DNA of 64,000 bases, from assembly GCF_019649055.1 (NCBI RefSeq), contig NW_026570282.1, forward strand, positions 372,001 through 436,000, in the 5' to 3' direction. Numbering within the stretch: the stretch's first letter is position 1; each line of letters opens with the position of its first letter. Source of the stretch: Paramacrobiotus metropolitanus (lineage: Eukaryota; Tardigrada; Eutardigrada; Parachela; Macrobiotidae). The position numbers and the translations under genes were made by a program. Shown here in pieces: positions 11,001 to 22,608 of this stretch. The notes under the pieces were generated by a model, which was not told where the DNA came from, searched no databases, and worked only from the letters and a program-made list of their open reading frames with translations.

Positions 11001-14000
11001 GAAGGGACCTTTTGACCTGCTGCTGGCCAGTATCTGCGGCTGGTGCACAACGTACGATAAATGTAAACTCTCAAACCACACGGTATCAAAAAATGCCACA
11101 AGCTGTGCGTGGTGACCTTTCCCAGGACACTAGTGTCACATTAAATTTGCAATAAGCTAACCGTAATAAACATTTTCTATTTATCGCAACTAGAATTACC
11201 GACAACTTTCTAAAGTCTGAAAAACAAAAATATGTCAGCACAAATAACCTCTACGACAAGCAATTTTTCGAAGTACTGTAGACATCTTCGGAGCGCAACA
11301 CGCCGTCTTTAGAACGCATGTTAATTCAGTATACGAGTACTTATGAAGCATGTTTTTATGTACGTTTTCACTTCTAAAATACATTGTCTACGGAACTATA
11401 TAATGGCCTTTTGGAATTCAAAAAACACCCTCCTAAGGACAGTTTTGGATAAAGAAAACATGAACGCTTTTTTTCTCGAATAGTACCGGGCAGTATGTGA
11501 GTTGGCACCAAGCTAGCATTAATTTATTGCTTTGCATAATGTAAATTTTCATTATGTGAAATGACTGCCGAGGCGTTCCATAACGGTAGTTTTAAATTGC
11601 TGCAGGCAAATAATATACCTGCACGTTTGCCTCATCCTTTTTCCCGAAGCACAGGCACGTCATATAAATTGCGGCTTGAAGAATGAATTCATCTCGTCAA
11701 CCGCATGCAAGTGCGCTTTCTGCATGGAAGAATATAGCGGAAGACTTACGTAGGGTCCCTTCTCCCTTCTTCCCGTTTTAGGAAAGTAAAAAGGGACCCA
11801 AAAATAAAACCCATCCCATCCCGCCTGCAGCCGGCAGCGATCGTACGTACACGCTCCGCTGACTGCATCCGTCAAATCGAAGCAGGAATCAATCACTCTT
11901 CTATGGGCCATATTTCGCCCCGCTGCAGTAGGATAGGGAATAAATGCATATCATGGGAAGAAAAACCCCGCTGACTTGTCGCTTTGATTACCATATGGGC
12001 ACGTAAATGCCGTCCCTTACAGCAACCACCCAGTTTCATTTAAAACTTCTCAAGAGTACACTCAACCACTCGATTGCTACCCCTATCATTAGAATGTCTC
12101 CAGCATCGATTAATGCCCAGTACGCTGTCCAACAAGAGTTAGAAAGCATGCAACTCAAACAAAAAACTGAGTACACATTAATATAAGCAAATAATTTCAT
12201 AATAATTTTCATTATTGATCGCCTGTTAACATACTGTATGCTGTTTATAATTCAAAACTATACTGACCTTGAATCCTAAAAATTTATTTAATTAGGAAAA
12301 ACCATAAAAGTTATAAGAATTTACGTTTAATCGTTACGTGGTGTGGAGTGCCTGCTCAAGTTTATTTGTACATACGGACGCCCAAACGTATTCCCGGTTT
12401 GTTTATTGCAACGCACTTAAGTTACGCGTTGCTCTTACCGCTTCTTTCTTTGGGGGCTTGGCTTTTTCCGCTGTCTTTTTCATGCTGTCACATTCCTTTA
12501 GGATTAATGTTCTCTGTTGCATCATATCCTGCCAAATTTTAAAAAACGCCATTAAAAACGGTCCATTAAGGTAGCACAAAAGAGGTGCGCAAATCGTCCT
12601 TATATTGTCAACTCACAAGTGACAGAGCATACTATTCCTATGCCATTTTTAATCGTGGAAGAAAACTGTTGACTGTGATGTACCGTGTACGCATGGTCGT
12701 GATAATAAGTGGTTTTGTAAGTACCTTGAAGGAGTCCATTTGAGCAATATGGTGCTTAAGAAATATTCCCAGAGTCACTTCACCTTTCCAGTAGGCTAAA
12801 TGCCAGCCATACTACAGCAAAGAAATAAAATGTCCACATATTTCAACTTTAGAGGATTCCATTGCACACATAATTTTACATGCTGAAAATTATATTCGTT
12901 ATATTCATGTGTTTACGGAATCGAATCGCAAGTAATCGAGTTAGGAAATGGATTAAACAGGCAAAGTAAGTTATGTCAGTAAGACAAGCACAGCCACAAA
13001 ATCAAATATAGTTAAGTACTGTTTTCGGTAACACAAATACTATCCTCGCTTTTTGTTTCGAAAACACCAAGGTTTGTCTATAAATGATTTGCGGAATTTT
13101 TCGCAGCCGCGCGAGAACTTGGGGATTCCGTGTGAGTTATTACGGTGGTCAAGCGGTAGACAGATTTCGCAATCTGCAGTTACGTTTGTACCTCTTCTTG
13201 CTTGATTGCATCCGATGATAATCCCAACAATCTGTAAGCGAGTGTACAATACATACGTGAAAGATCGATGTCAGGTGAAGTATCACTGTACAGGTATAAA
13301 TAATACGAGTATGTATCTTGAAAAAGCAAAACAGATTATACATTAATTGCGATGCGACTTACTTGCTAACGGGATCCTTCGGATGACCATTACTGTTGAG
13401 CATTTGAGACAATACTGCCATAACAGCGGACAAATCTGCAAGAAACCCGAGTGTCATAATTGCTTGAAGACCGAGCAGTGATAGATTTTATCTATGTCAG
13501 AATTTCTAAGAACAAAATCATCAAATTATAAACTATAACAACGAGAATTACTTACTCTTCTTGCAAATGTTTTGCAGCGTAAAAACCTGCAACATTAAAG
13601 TATCTGTAGGAAGACCGGTAGAGGCAATTTAACGACCGCGGTTTTATGTTAACTGCCAAATTTACAGGCTGCTTTCAACATACAATAAATTGCGACAACA
13701 AAAACGGCACAATCTTTTAAGTTTATAATTTTTGAAGTTATAGTACTAAAAACATTTTTAAGATTATAACATGTTTTAAAGAAAAATCTAAGCACTAAAG
13801 GCTAGAGGATATCTTTATTTCCTCTCTGGTATTAACAAAGTGCGAGATATTATTAATTAATTTATTGTTTACGTTGTAAAAGTCCGCCACAGAGCCGCTG
13901 TACTTCATCAACCACACTTTCCGATTCTGAAAAAATGCATGAGGATCGACATAGTTTGAAGTTTTGATTTCGTCCACTGCTCCTGTCAATCGTTTGGCCA

Positions 14001-15135
14001 AGCTGACTTTGAAATTGGCATATCCTGAGAACTGCAATGCGAACACCGTTAATGGGATCAAACCGGTAAGGTTAATTGCTTATACCACAACAACATATTT
14101 TTGACGTACATCCGACAGAGTGACAAAATCTTCGACGATTTTGCTTTGACTTATTAAAGGATGATTTAGTACTGCATCCAGATATCTGCAATGTACAACA
14201 CCTTTTATTTAAGTATGTTAATTATTTTACGGCCATAATTTTACTATGTTTCGTAGACAAGCGAAAATTCGCGTATATCATCGGTTATTTGTCAAATGAG
14301 CTAATGAAACAGTAAATTTATTCGTCCATGGATTACCTTTGAAACATATTTCTTTCGGCGGCATACTCTCCCATAAAGCGAGCATTATTATCAGATACGG
14401 TTTCGACCAGGGAAATTTCTTTTGTAGATAGCCGGGGTGCCTGATAAGCAAGCAGTTTTATAAGGAAGAACATTATTTTGCGTTTTTTGATTTTGAAGTT
14501 GAAATTGTACGTATAAATGCATAGTATGTTATGTAACATGCGTCTGGCATCACCTAAACCAAAATTTTTGCTATTCTGCTCATACATTTTTTATACTACA
14601 AAACAATCACGTCATAGATATTGGTCTAAGAAACCAGCAAATTTAATTATGACTGACTGTAGTAATACAAGTTACAGACTACGTTAATGCAGTTTATCAG
14701 TTTATAAACTTCACGAAAAAAGAAAGGTTCACAGAAAAGGATAAACCTGTACTAGTTTATAAACATTGCACCTACAATAACTCCTGGCAAATTTTCGGTG
14801 GTGTCATTTCGTAATCGTTTATCCAAGTTGCGGAAATCATCAGGAAAGCGTTTGACGTGCAGTTCTTCCGGTGAACTACCTGGTCTGCCATGCTAAGCAC
14901 ATAAACACCGTTTCCAGCTTGATACTAACCGTAAGCAAACTACATATCTAAAGCAATCTCGCAATTAGCATAAATAAGAACTTACCTTCTGAACGGCTAA
15001 AATAAAGCAAATACTGTCGCCAATTTTTTCCGTTTTATCCGCAATAGTCACAGCAAAAGGGGGCGTGCTGTAGCGAATAGGATGACCATTGCTCTGGAAG
15101 ACAATCTCCGAAGTATCCGCAGTTGATGTTTCCAT
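8030..15135 (-). CDS. PX-BAR sorting nexin (SNX-BAR family)
   Basis: Twelve exons on the minus strand join in frame to 390 residues: 15135-14986, 14892-14776, 14440-14337, 14185-14110, 14031-13837, 13586-13556, 13435-13363, 13231-13192, 12811-12725, 12528-12439, 8633-8568, 8173-8030. The N-terminal ~130 residues look like a PX (phosphoinositide-binding) domain: PPFAVTIADKTEKIGDS, then HVKRFPDDFRNLDKRL, then the closing helix RYLDAVLNHPLISQSKIVEDF typical of sorting nexins. The rest is helical and BAR-like, ending EVKGFRQALIDYAESQIQAA, which resembles the C-termini of SNX5/6 and relatives. SNX-BAR proteins bend endosomal membranes and form retromer-linked sorting tubules. The subfamily is not resolved; the length is close to SNX5/6/32. 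Exon 6 (31 bp) and the GTTAAT donor of exon 5 are the weakest parts. Intron 10 (12438-8634) is 3.8 kb and contains another gene. Confidence 0.78.
9466..10345 (-). CDS. Last exon of a single-pass membrane protein, nested in the sorting-nexin intron
   Basis: A long minus-strand frame runs from about 10345 down to a stop at 9466. The first in-frame ATG (MNNLTTPAIL) is about 10134, but coherent sequence continues upstream (ELDRIFPAADDYYHLSTVAH), so this is probably the 3' exon of a longer gene. It has a Thr-rich, N-glycosylation-prone ectodomain, one hydrophobic segment (YILIASGCLGSVIFVIAFYT) followed by a basic stop-transfer KKIIQRRR, and a cytoplasmic tail with HFPNMPRSTTDV and two PPL/LLP motifs. 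I recognise no family. It lies wholly inside intron 10 of the sorting nexin on the same strand. Candidate upstream exons are listed separately; the splice joining them to this exon is unresolved. Confidence 0.5.
10694..11911 (-). CDS. Candidate 5' exons of the nested membrane-protein gene
   Basis: Three minus-strand segments look coding and share phase. 11911-11750 starts with ATG (MAHRRVIDSCFDLTDAVSG) and ends at a strong GTAAGT donor. 11129-10824 is open for 102 codons (SAMRALLCTDMHMYIG, then SLISQFTTGDLITQKCLYRF). 10778-10694 follows after a possible 45-bp intron containing an in-frame TAA and reads SREYCGIRVGGRMMIEGE. The cysteine content suits an ectodomain. LISQFTTGDL here and INLISGDLYRQ in the downstream exon look alike, which may reflect a repeated module. 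The join to the downstream exon is out of phase in my hands, so at least one border is wrong. Confidence 0.3.
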
Positions 15136-16128
15136 TTTTACGCGCCAGGCAATCTTGGCATATATTCCGCTGTCGACTGAGGACTTCTAGGCCGCAGTAT
15201 AAATTATCATCTGATTAAAATTCCGTTTAACCACCCGAAAATTACACAACAAATGCGGTGCCATAATCAAGCGCGAAACGCTGATGATAGGTAATCTCAG
15301 CACAAAAATTACAAAGCGTCGGATATTGATAAAGTGATACTCTCTGTTTATGATAAAACCGCTGCTCCAAATATTATGGTCCGATCACTTCCGAGCATCA
15401 TGTGTATACATCTTATTTGACGAATGTCAAGTGTTTTCTATTTACACCACTCGACAAAAGGTAACTTGATCTTTCTGCGGTATAACAAACACCGTCGATG
15501 GTTAGCTCGTGTGATAAATGTGTGTGCGGACCATATTATTATCGTTCTACGCACAGCATGCGTTTTGTTGTAAGGTGCAATACGGTTTTCCAGTAGCTCG
15601 TGAAAAATCTCTCTAACGCGAGAAATATGCGGTTTCAATAGGTATAGTGTGGATTCTTGGGCCAGCTTTGTAATGAGGATCTTGATCATTTTGGTACACA
15701 GTCGCTATAATGCCGAAATGTAAAGTCATCACCAAACCGGTTTCTGACCCTGAAAACGATCGGATACAAATACTCTGTAGTTGATCTTACTCTCTGCCCG
15801 TTAATAATGACGTACAGAGAAGCATATGCAGACTGCATTTACACTTTACCACCACAATAAAAGGTACATAAACCGCACAAATTTTGCAGTCTTAATTTAG
15901 ATCACCAATAGAATTAAATACCGGTAAATAAATATCGAGATTCATTCAAGAAGAACAGTATCCCCAATGCAATTACAGGAAAATCTATCAATCTTGAGCT
16001 TATCGTAGTAAATATGAGCAATAAATTTGTGACAATAAATAGTAAGTGCCATAAATTTAGTAGCAGGTAAATAAACTTCCCTGAACTTTAATACTGCAAA
16101 GAAAGAAACAATAAATTAAGGCAGAAAT
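15136..16128. other. Intergenic, sorting nexin to SLC26
   Basis: No recognisable gene. The only open stretch of note is 15689-15438 (minus), which begins with ATG (MIKILITKLAQESTLY) and encodes a basic 83-residue peptide of no known family; it may be chance. Confidence 0.35.
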
Positions 16129-18781
16129 CTAAGCCGGTTCCTCTGATATGGAAGGCCACGAAACCAAAGGCGATGGGGCTTCCATTATCCCTACAGAAAT
16201 ATGCATATCGCTAATTCATAAAACAAATTACAGAAAAAAGTAAGAATTAATTAAACCAATCTCACTTAGCTTTATAGTTTTACAGAGTAAGAATCCTAAT
16301 GCTCACACCTAATTGCGAAGAATATATCTATACTATATGAGCATCAATGTATTATCATGCATACAGCTTCGTACCCGAAACAATGTCGTTCAATTCCGTA
16401 AAGCACATCGTCCATCCCATACTTTCCGTCTCCTTGGCTAAATCTTTCATGTGTACCGCCACCGTATAATCTAAGTCCGTCCAGTGGCTGCCATCCACAA
16501 TAATCTTTCCTCCTTCCTGCTTTTCACAAATATGATCCAGTATCAGTTGACGAACATAACGCATTGCCGGAAAAGTAACACTTCCATATGGCGTGATGAC
16601 CAGTTCATTTTCACATCGATAAACGGACACCGTAGGACGCGCCACCGGGAACAATAGCATGCACACCGAAATAAACATGCCAACCAATACACCGTACTCG
16701 AATCCCATAAATATGCAGCAAAAGAATGTGACGAAATAAGGAAATAAGTCGATTTTGTGGATGCGCCACATATTATCGATTACAGCGCAGTCGAATGTTG
16801 GCACAACAGCACAAATAATAACGGCGCTCACCGAGGCAATCGGGATGAAATGCAGTAACCCAACACCGTAAATTGCCGCTAACACGCCAACGGTTCCTAG
16901 TGACCAAACGTTGATGTAAGAAAATTATGAAATCTTCATGAAATTAGTACGCAAACCTGAAATCAACCCTGAAGCCGGTGTTTTTCCTTTGACCTGATTA
17001 TTTAATTCAGTCTGCGTAGCGCTGGCGGTCAACGGAAGACTGGAAAAGAAGGATCCGATTAAATTGGCCAATCCGACCGCGCGAAACTCGGGAGCGTGCA
17101 CACCATGGCGAGTTACGTGCGAAAGACTTTTAATGACTGCACAGAGCTGGACAATACTGATCAGCGGGATGGCCAGTAAGCTGGGTCCGAATGAATGGAC
17201 AATGTCCACTGCGCTATAATTACCGAACGTAAATCGGGGAGGGCGTATTGGAATAGAACCGGGATTGACTCTGGGTGGAACGGTTATGACATGACAGTGC
17301 TGGCTGATCAGAGCCGCTTGGATTAAAGCAGCAAAGGAAACAGCAATAAGGAATCTACCTACGGAAACCGAACATCATAATTCCACTGTCCATATAAAAA
17401 AACAGGATAAATTTCATTTATGCAATACGCATACCATACGTTTCGGTGGACACATTTCGCAAATTCCAAATTGGACAAAATGACAAATTTTTCATTTCGA
17501 AAGAAAATTTCTCACGTAAAACACAATTCTCGTATTTATCTCCCATTTTTTCGCTTTTAGACGCTTGCTACTGCCGTTTATTCCTTCTACATTTATTTGT
17601 TACAAACTTTAGGGCAGCTAATTTTTATATAAATGATTAAGTACAACACAATGTGTTATCTTCGTATACCAAAATAAGCAACTTCCAAAACTCGGAATGC
17701 GAACTTGTCATACCACTTCCGCCGCACAAACTCCGAGGCCGGTTTTATGAAGAACAATGCCAAAATGATCGTCAAGGTCAGGAGGCCAATTAATAGATCC
17801 CAGTGACTAAATTTCAAATGCCAAATAAAATGCATACCATCACAACCCATATGGCGAGTTATAAAGCAACAAAACAACATTTTGAATACTACGTGTCTCA
17901 CTTGGTCTCCTGGATTTTCACAATGAATTCATAAACCATATTCGGAAAGTCCGTGGCATTAACGGTCAAACCAAATAAACCATGAAGCTGTTGCATGACA
18001 ATGACAATCACCGTTGCTGAAAGGAACGCTTGAGCTACGGGCACCGAAATGAAATCCACCAAAAATCCTGCATAACAAATAAAGCGACCCATGTTGCAAC
18101 AAAAATGCATTTTGCGTAAATCAGGGTCAACATAAAGAAATTTGGCAGCTACAACGTCAAAATATAAAATAAAAGGATTGTACATTACAATACCGAGTCG
18201 AGCGATTCCGATTGTGAAAAGCACCACTCCGTTGTACAGTGTCAGCAGAACTGCAACATCCGCAGCATACTCCGGCGGAAATACTCGGACTTCTTGAGCA
18301 ACCAAAATGGCCAACACCGCGCTGAATCCCAGACAAACGCCCTTCGTTGTGCCAAACAGCACTTGCACAAAACATCCCACAAACGTATACAGAGCATACT
18401 ACAAAATCAGGCATTTAAGAGGGCAGCAGCCATACAACTAAATTTGTTTCCTGCGAATAACCGCTTAGAATTCCAATAGACATATTGCAGCGTGTGCTAA
18501 AATACCTGCAAAGGAACCCTGGAGATACTAGCCGCCGCAAGGCTTACGGGCAGGGATACCAGAGCGCACGTGAATCCGGCCACACAATCCCGATGGAGAA
18601 AGGATAATTTATATCCACAAATCCAGGATACGCACGGCAGAATTCCTTGCAGAAATGTCGACAATGATCGCGGTGGCGTGGGGCAGCTGATTTTTAATGG
18701 GTGAATGCTGTGGTATGCTCCGAATATCTCCACACCATCTTCTCCGTTGTTTGGCACGGAAGGAACGCGCGGTATGCTCAT
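16129..18781 (-). CDS. SLC26 anion transporter, copy A (SLC26A11-like)
   Basis: Seven exons: 18781-18506, 18398-18194, 18067-17902, 17806-17670, 17358-16957, 16896-16375, 16190-16129, giving 589 residues. Family signatures: GAYHSIHPLKI near the N-terminus, LPCVSWICGYKLSFLHRD before the first membrane helix, LGFLVDFISVPVAQAFLSAT, EFRAVGLANLIGSFFSSLP, and a short C-terminal STAS domain with IIVDGSHWTDLDYTVAVHMK. SLC26 proteins exchange sulfate, chloride, bicarbonate or oxalate across membranes; A11 is the closest I can recall because the STAS domain lacks the long intervening sequence. The seven-residue stretch usually PQSIAYA in the first helices reads PVSLAAA here. If the last donor (SG|GTACGA) is not used, the protein ends in TKLYA; the spliced form ends in an acidic tail (SISEEPA). 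Confidence 0.88.
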
Positions 18782-19556
18782 AATCGCGAGTGTTGACTTG
18801 AATGTTGCAATTAAAACGGACCCTTTCTAGTATGGATCATCTACAAGTTTTTCTAACTGTAAAATGAAAACAATTACCATAAAACTGCAATAAGTATTAC
18901 GATATTCTTTGGAATTTGTCAGACATTTGGGTTTTGCCGTTTCTGATCGTGAAGTATCGGGAACTGCAGACTGATGGACCGGACTGCACCAACCGGCTGC
19001 TGACCTGCTCTTGCAGACTGCAGCTGACCATGTTCAGGCTTTATGTTTACTGTTTCTGCTTAAATTTTCCTCGTACGCTGCATGCCGATACTTTATTACC
19101 ATAGAAAGTAAAAGCCTACACTTTTATTTTCTATGATATACTATATCGATATACTATATCGATCTAACACAATGCCTGCCAAAAAATGTATGTTGTTGCA
19201 ACGTCCGAATTTGTTGGAAAAAAGACAAAAATCGACGCTTTTCGATTAGGAAAAGCAAAAATTGTTGCAAAAGTTCGTTCGATCTACCAATGCAAGCAAA
19301 GAGTCGTACGTTCTTCTACTACTCAGTATGGTTATTAAAATGGTACAGTATAGTATAGTGCAGTATTGTTTGCGTTTTTAAAAGCATCGCATCCAAACTG
19401 AAAGCAATGTGGCATTATCATACAGATTGGTGACGTTCTAACGCGCCAAAACATGCAAAAATCAACAATAAAAACTAAAAAAGTCCATATACAAAACAGA
19501 TAAATGTAGAACCACTTTAATTAAACAGAAAAACAGTCAGTATAGACACTTTAGTT
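18782..19556. other. Intergenic between the two SLC26 genes
   Basis: About 775 bp, no gene seen. It contains a short tandem repeat of ATACTATATCGAT around 19137-19163, and the promoter of copy A at its left end. Confidence 0.4.
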
Positions 19557-22500
19557 TCACGGTGTTGATCTTGAAGAAGCCGTCAATGAACTGTCCGATT
19601 CACTCCGCCTGGTTCTTCTGGGTGTCGGCACATCAAAAGTACCTGAGAACAAAATTCATTGGTTAAACTTACTAAAGTAACCAACAAACCGTACAAATTC
19701 TTTAAATCTAGACAATGCTGAAAGTAAAATCTTAGCGCGAACAGCTTAAGCTCACACAGCCTATCAGCACGCACCAGAAACCATTTCGCTCATTTCACTG
19801 AAATTGATCTGCCAACCAAGAAGCTGTATTTCCTTGATCAAATCTTTCATACGAGCAGCCACACTGTAATCCAAATCCGTCCAATGACTTCCATCTAGTA
19901 CGATCTGTCCCGACACTTCGTGTTTGTCAATTTCCGCGATAATTAACTTCCTCAGATACCCCATAGCGGGAAAATTAATATTTCCATACGGCGTAACAAT
20001 CACGTCCTGCCCAGATCGGTAAATGGCAACAGTTGGCCGTGCAATAGGGAAAAGGATCAATGCCACCGAGACAAATATGCCAATTAGCACACCATATTCG
20101 ATTCCCAGCAATATACAGGCACAAAATGTCACGATGTAGGGAAACAAATCTCCTTTCCGGATTTTCCACATCTTATTCAGCACGGACAGATCAACATTTG
20201 GTAACACAGCACAAATGATCACACCAGCCAGAGCCGCTTTTGGTATGTAATGGAGCCAAGGAGTAATAAAAGCTGTCGCTAGTAATGCCAACGCTCCTAA
20301 AACAACATGGTATACTGCACCAACCGCTCCAATTTTATTAACAATAAGAAAAACGTCTCATTTTTTAACGTCTAATTTGTATCGTTTTTCATAGTGTGAC
20401 CGCGAAAGCTCTTTTTGTTATGTTGGTGGCTACTGCCTAATAAACATCAATAAGAAAAACGGGCTCCATAGTTGTATACAAAACTGCTCAACACGCGCAT
20501 TTCCGTAAGTAAAGTGTAAAACACGCTATTTTCACCGAATTTAAATACGGATGAAGTTCCAAGGCTATCTCGCGTACATAGCTTGCAAAGCGGAAATAGC
20601 AAGGTATACTGTAGATAGCGTAATAACTAAGAAAATGATGAAAAAGACAATCGACAGATCTAGTAATCCTCACCTGTTACAATTCCCGCTGCCTGAGTTT
20701 TCACACCACACTGTGCATTAAGAGCGCTTCGCGAGAAACTGGCCGTAACAGGATAACTGCCGAAAAACGACGATATTAAATTGGCTAATCCAACCGCTCT
20801 GAATTCCTGCGTCGAGTTGACGTTATAGCGGTATTCTTGGGCAAACGCTTTGGCAATTAACGCCAGTTCTAATAAGCTGATTAACGGAAAGACTACCAGA
20901 CTGGAGCCCAAGGATTTGAAAGACTGCCAGCTGGTTTGATTGCCAATGTGGAATTCAGGTGGTTCAACAGGCGGCAGTCCCGGTTCAATATCAGTCGGAA
21001 GGGAAATGGCACTGATGCGTTGACTTAAAAGAGCGCCCTCCACAGCACCAGCAGCACAAATTGCAATAGCATATCTTGCTGAAATTAACAGATAAGTTAA
21101 AAAGGTACAGTCACATGTGTCTAACATGTAAGTGCTGCATACCATTGGAGATCAATCGGAGAAAGTGGTAGTTAACTTTATCGTACCACATGGTACGAAC
21201 AAATCCGGGCTTCGGACTAACCCATTTCAAGAGGGTAATCACTACCATCACGGACAATCCCAAAATCAAATCCCAGTAGCTATAAAACAGCAAAGCACCA
21301 AATCTTAAAACGAGACGCTTACAAATCCAAGAAAACAGTACCGCTTTCCGGAAAACGCTTAAAACAATTTTCAGTCGTCATAAAAAATTAGGACTACATG
21401 TTCTAACATTACATACGTACTTGGTCTCTTTGATGTTATTAAAAATTTCGTAAACAAAATCAGGAAATCCACCCGAAGAAAATTTCAATCCCAACAATCC
21501 TTTGAACTGTTCGACAGCAATTATAAGGGATGCTGCCGCAATAAACGCCTTGGCCACGGAAAGTGAAACGAAGTCAACAAAAAAACCTGCAAATCAAAGC
21601 ATCCTCTAAGTACGTACTACCATTATGACTGTGAGAACGTAACTGCGTATTACAAAAACTGAGGATACTTACCAAGTCGTAGTATTCCCATGGCCAACTG
21701 TACACAGCCCGTATAAAACGTAAGCAATACTGCAATCGTAGGTGCTAGCTCCGTCGGATACTGGGAAATTTTCTCCAGTACAAGGAGCGCCATCACAGTA
21801 GTGGGACCAATCGAGACGTCTTTCGACGTTCCCAGAAGTGCATAAATAAATGGTCCCATGAAGGAACTATATAGTCCATACTAAAAAATAAATGCAACCG
21901 TTGTTAATTTCGGTTCAGTTTCCAATATTCCTCATAAACACAGAAATAAAGCAAACGTTCCAAGCATTAGACTAACAATTTCGGAGCACAAAATCATCTG
22001 CTTCATTACAATTACAAATTCCAACCACAGAAATTATTTGCTAACCTGTAGAGGCAAGCCAGCGATGGCCGCGTAAGCAATACTCTGTGGCACGATTGCC
22101 AGACCCACAGTAATGCCAGCAATTAAATCTGCCAGCAGGAAAGACCATTTGTATCGCTGGATCCAGTTTATACAGGGAAGAATCTGTCGAATAATCGACG
22201 AAGGCTGAAGGTTTTCGGATTTGCACTTGCAATGGAAGGGCCGAATACTGTGATAAGCACCATAGATTTTCAATGCATCATCTATCGGCTGCAACAAAAA
22301 AACGATCAGAAGGAAAGATCACAAAAATAGCACTTACTTTTACAAGCAAGATACCGAAACCAACACCACATAACATTTTAAAAGCTCAAACAATACTGTA
22401 CTCAAGGGGTTAGCAGCCCCCTTGAGTACAGTATTGGCTCAAAGTCTCAAACTAACTAAACAGTATGAACAAAGCCATTTTTGAACTTGTTATATATAAC

Positions 22501-22608
22501 TAATATAAGTAAAGCAATTGAGAAATTCGATATCATTGTCAATTCTGTTTTACTTTATACCTGATCTCTTGCTGTAATGTAACGAGCATCTTCCATTGCT
22601 GCTGACAT
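19557..22608 (-). CDS. SLC26 anion transporter, copy B (SLC26A11-like)
   Basis: Eight exons: 22608-22561, 22288-22046, 21880-21673, 21586-21421, 21279-21143, 21078-20674, 20296-19775, 19642-19557, giving 604 residues. The separate first exon encodes MSAAMEDARYITARDQ. The core has the canonical SLC26 PQSIAYA (AIVPQSIAYAAIAGLPLQ), ALLGTSKDVSIGPTTVMALL, FFVDFVSLSVAKAF, EFRAVGLANLISSFFGSYP, and a STAS domain with IVLDGSHWTDLDYSVAARMK. It ends in a basic/Ser-rich tail, TPRRTRRSESDSS. The intact motifs suggest an active transporter. It is a tandem paralogue of copy A with matching intron positions and phases. The second exon follows a TTTTTTTGTTGCAG acceptor, so the apparent start there is not real. 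Confidence 0.9.
22391..22436. repeat. Perfect 19-bp hairpin in intron 1 of SLC26 copy B
   Basis: CAATACTGTACTCAAGGGG at 22391-22409 is exactly reverse-complementary to 22418-22436, with an 8-base loop TTAGCAGC. It lies in the intron between the short first exon and exon 2. The stem is shorter than a typical animal pre-miRNA (about 22 bp plus flanks). Confidence 0.9.

Noticed and set aside
13169-13184. Hairpin CAGATTGCGAAATCTG considered as a tRNA anticodon arm
   Set aside because: No acceptor stem, D-arm or T-arm could be matched around it; it lies in a sorting-nexin intron.
15438-15689. 83-codon minus ORF between the sorting nexin and SLC26
   Set aside because: It has a true ATG but no family resemblance and no supporting signals; its length is compatible with chance.
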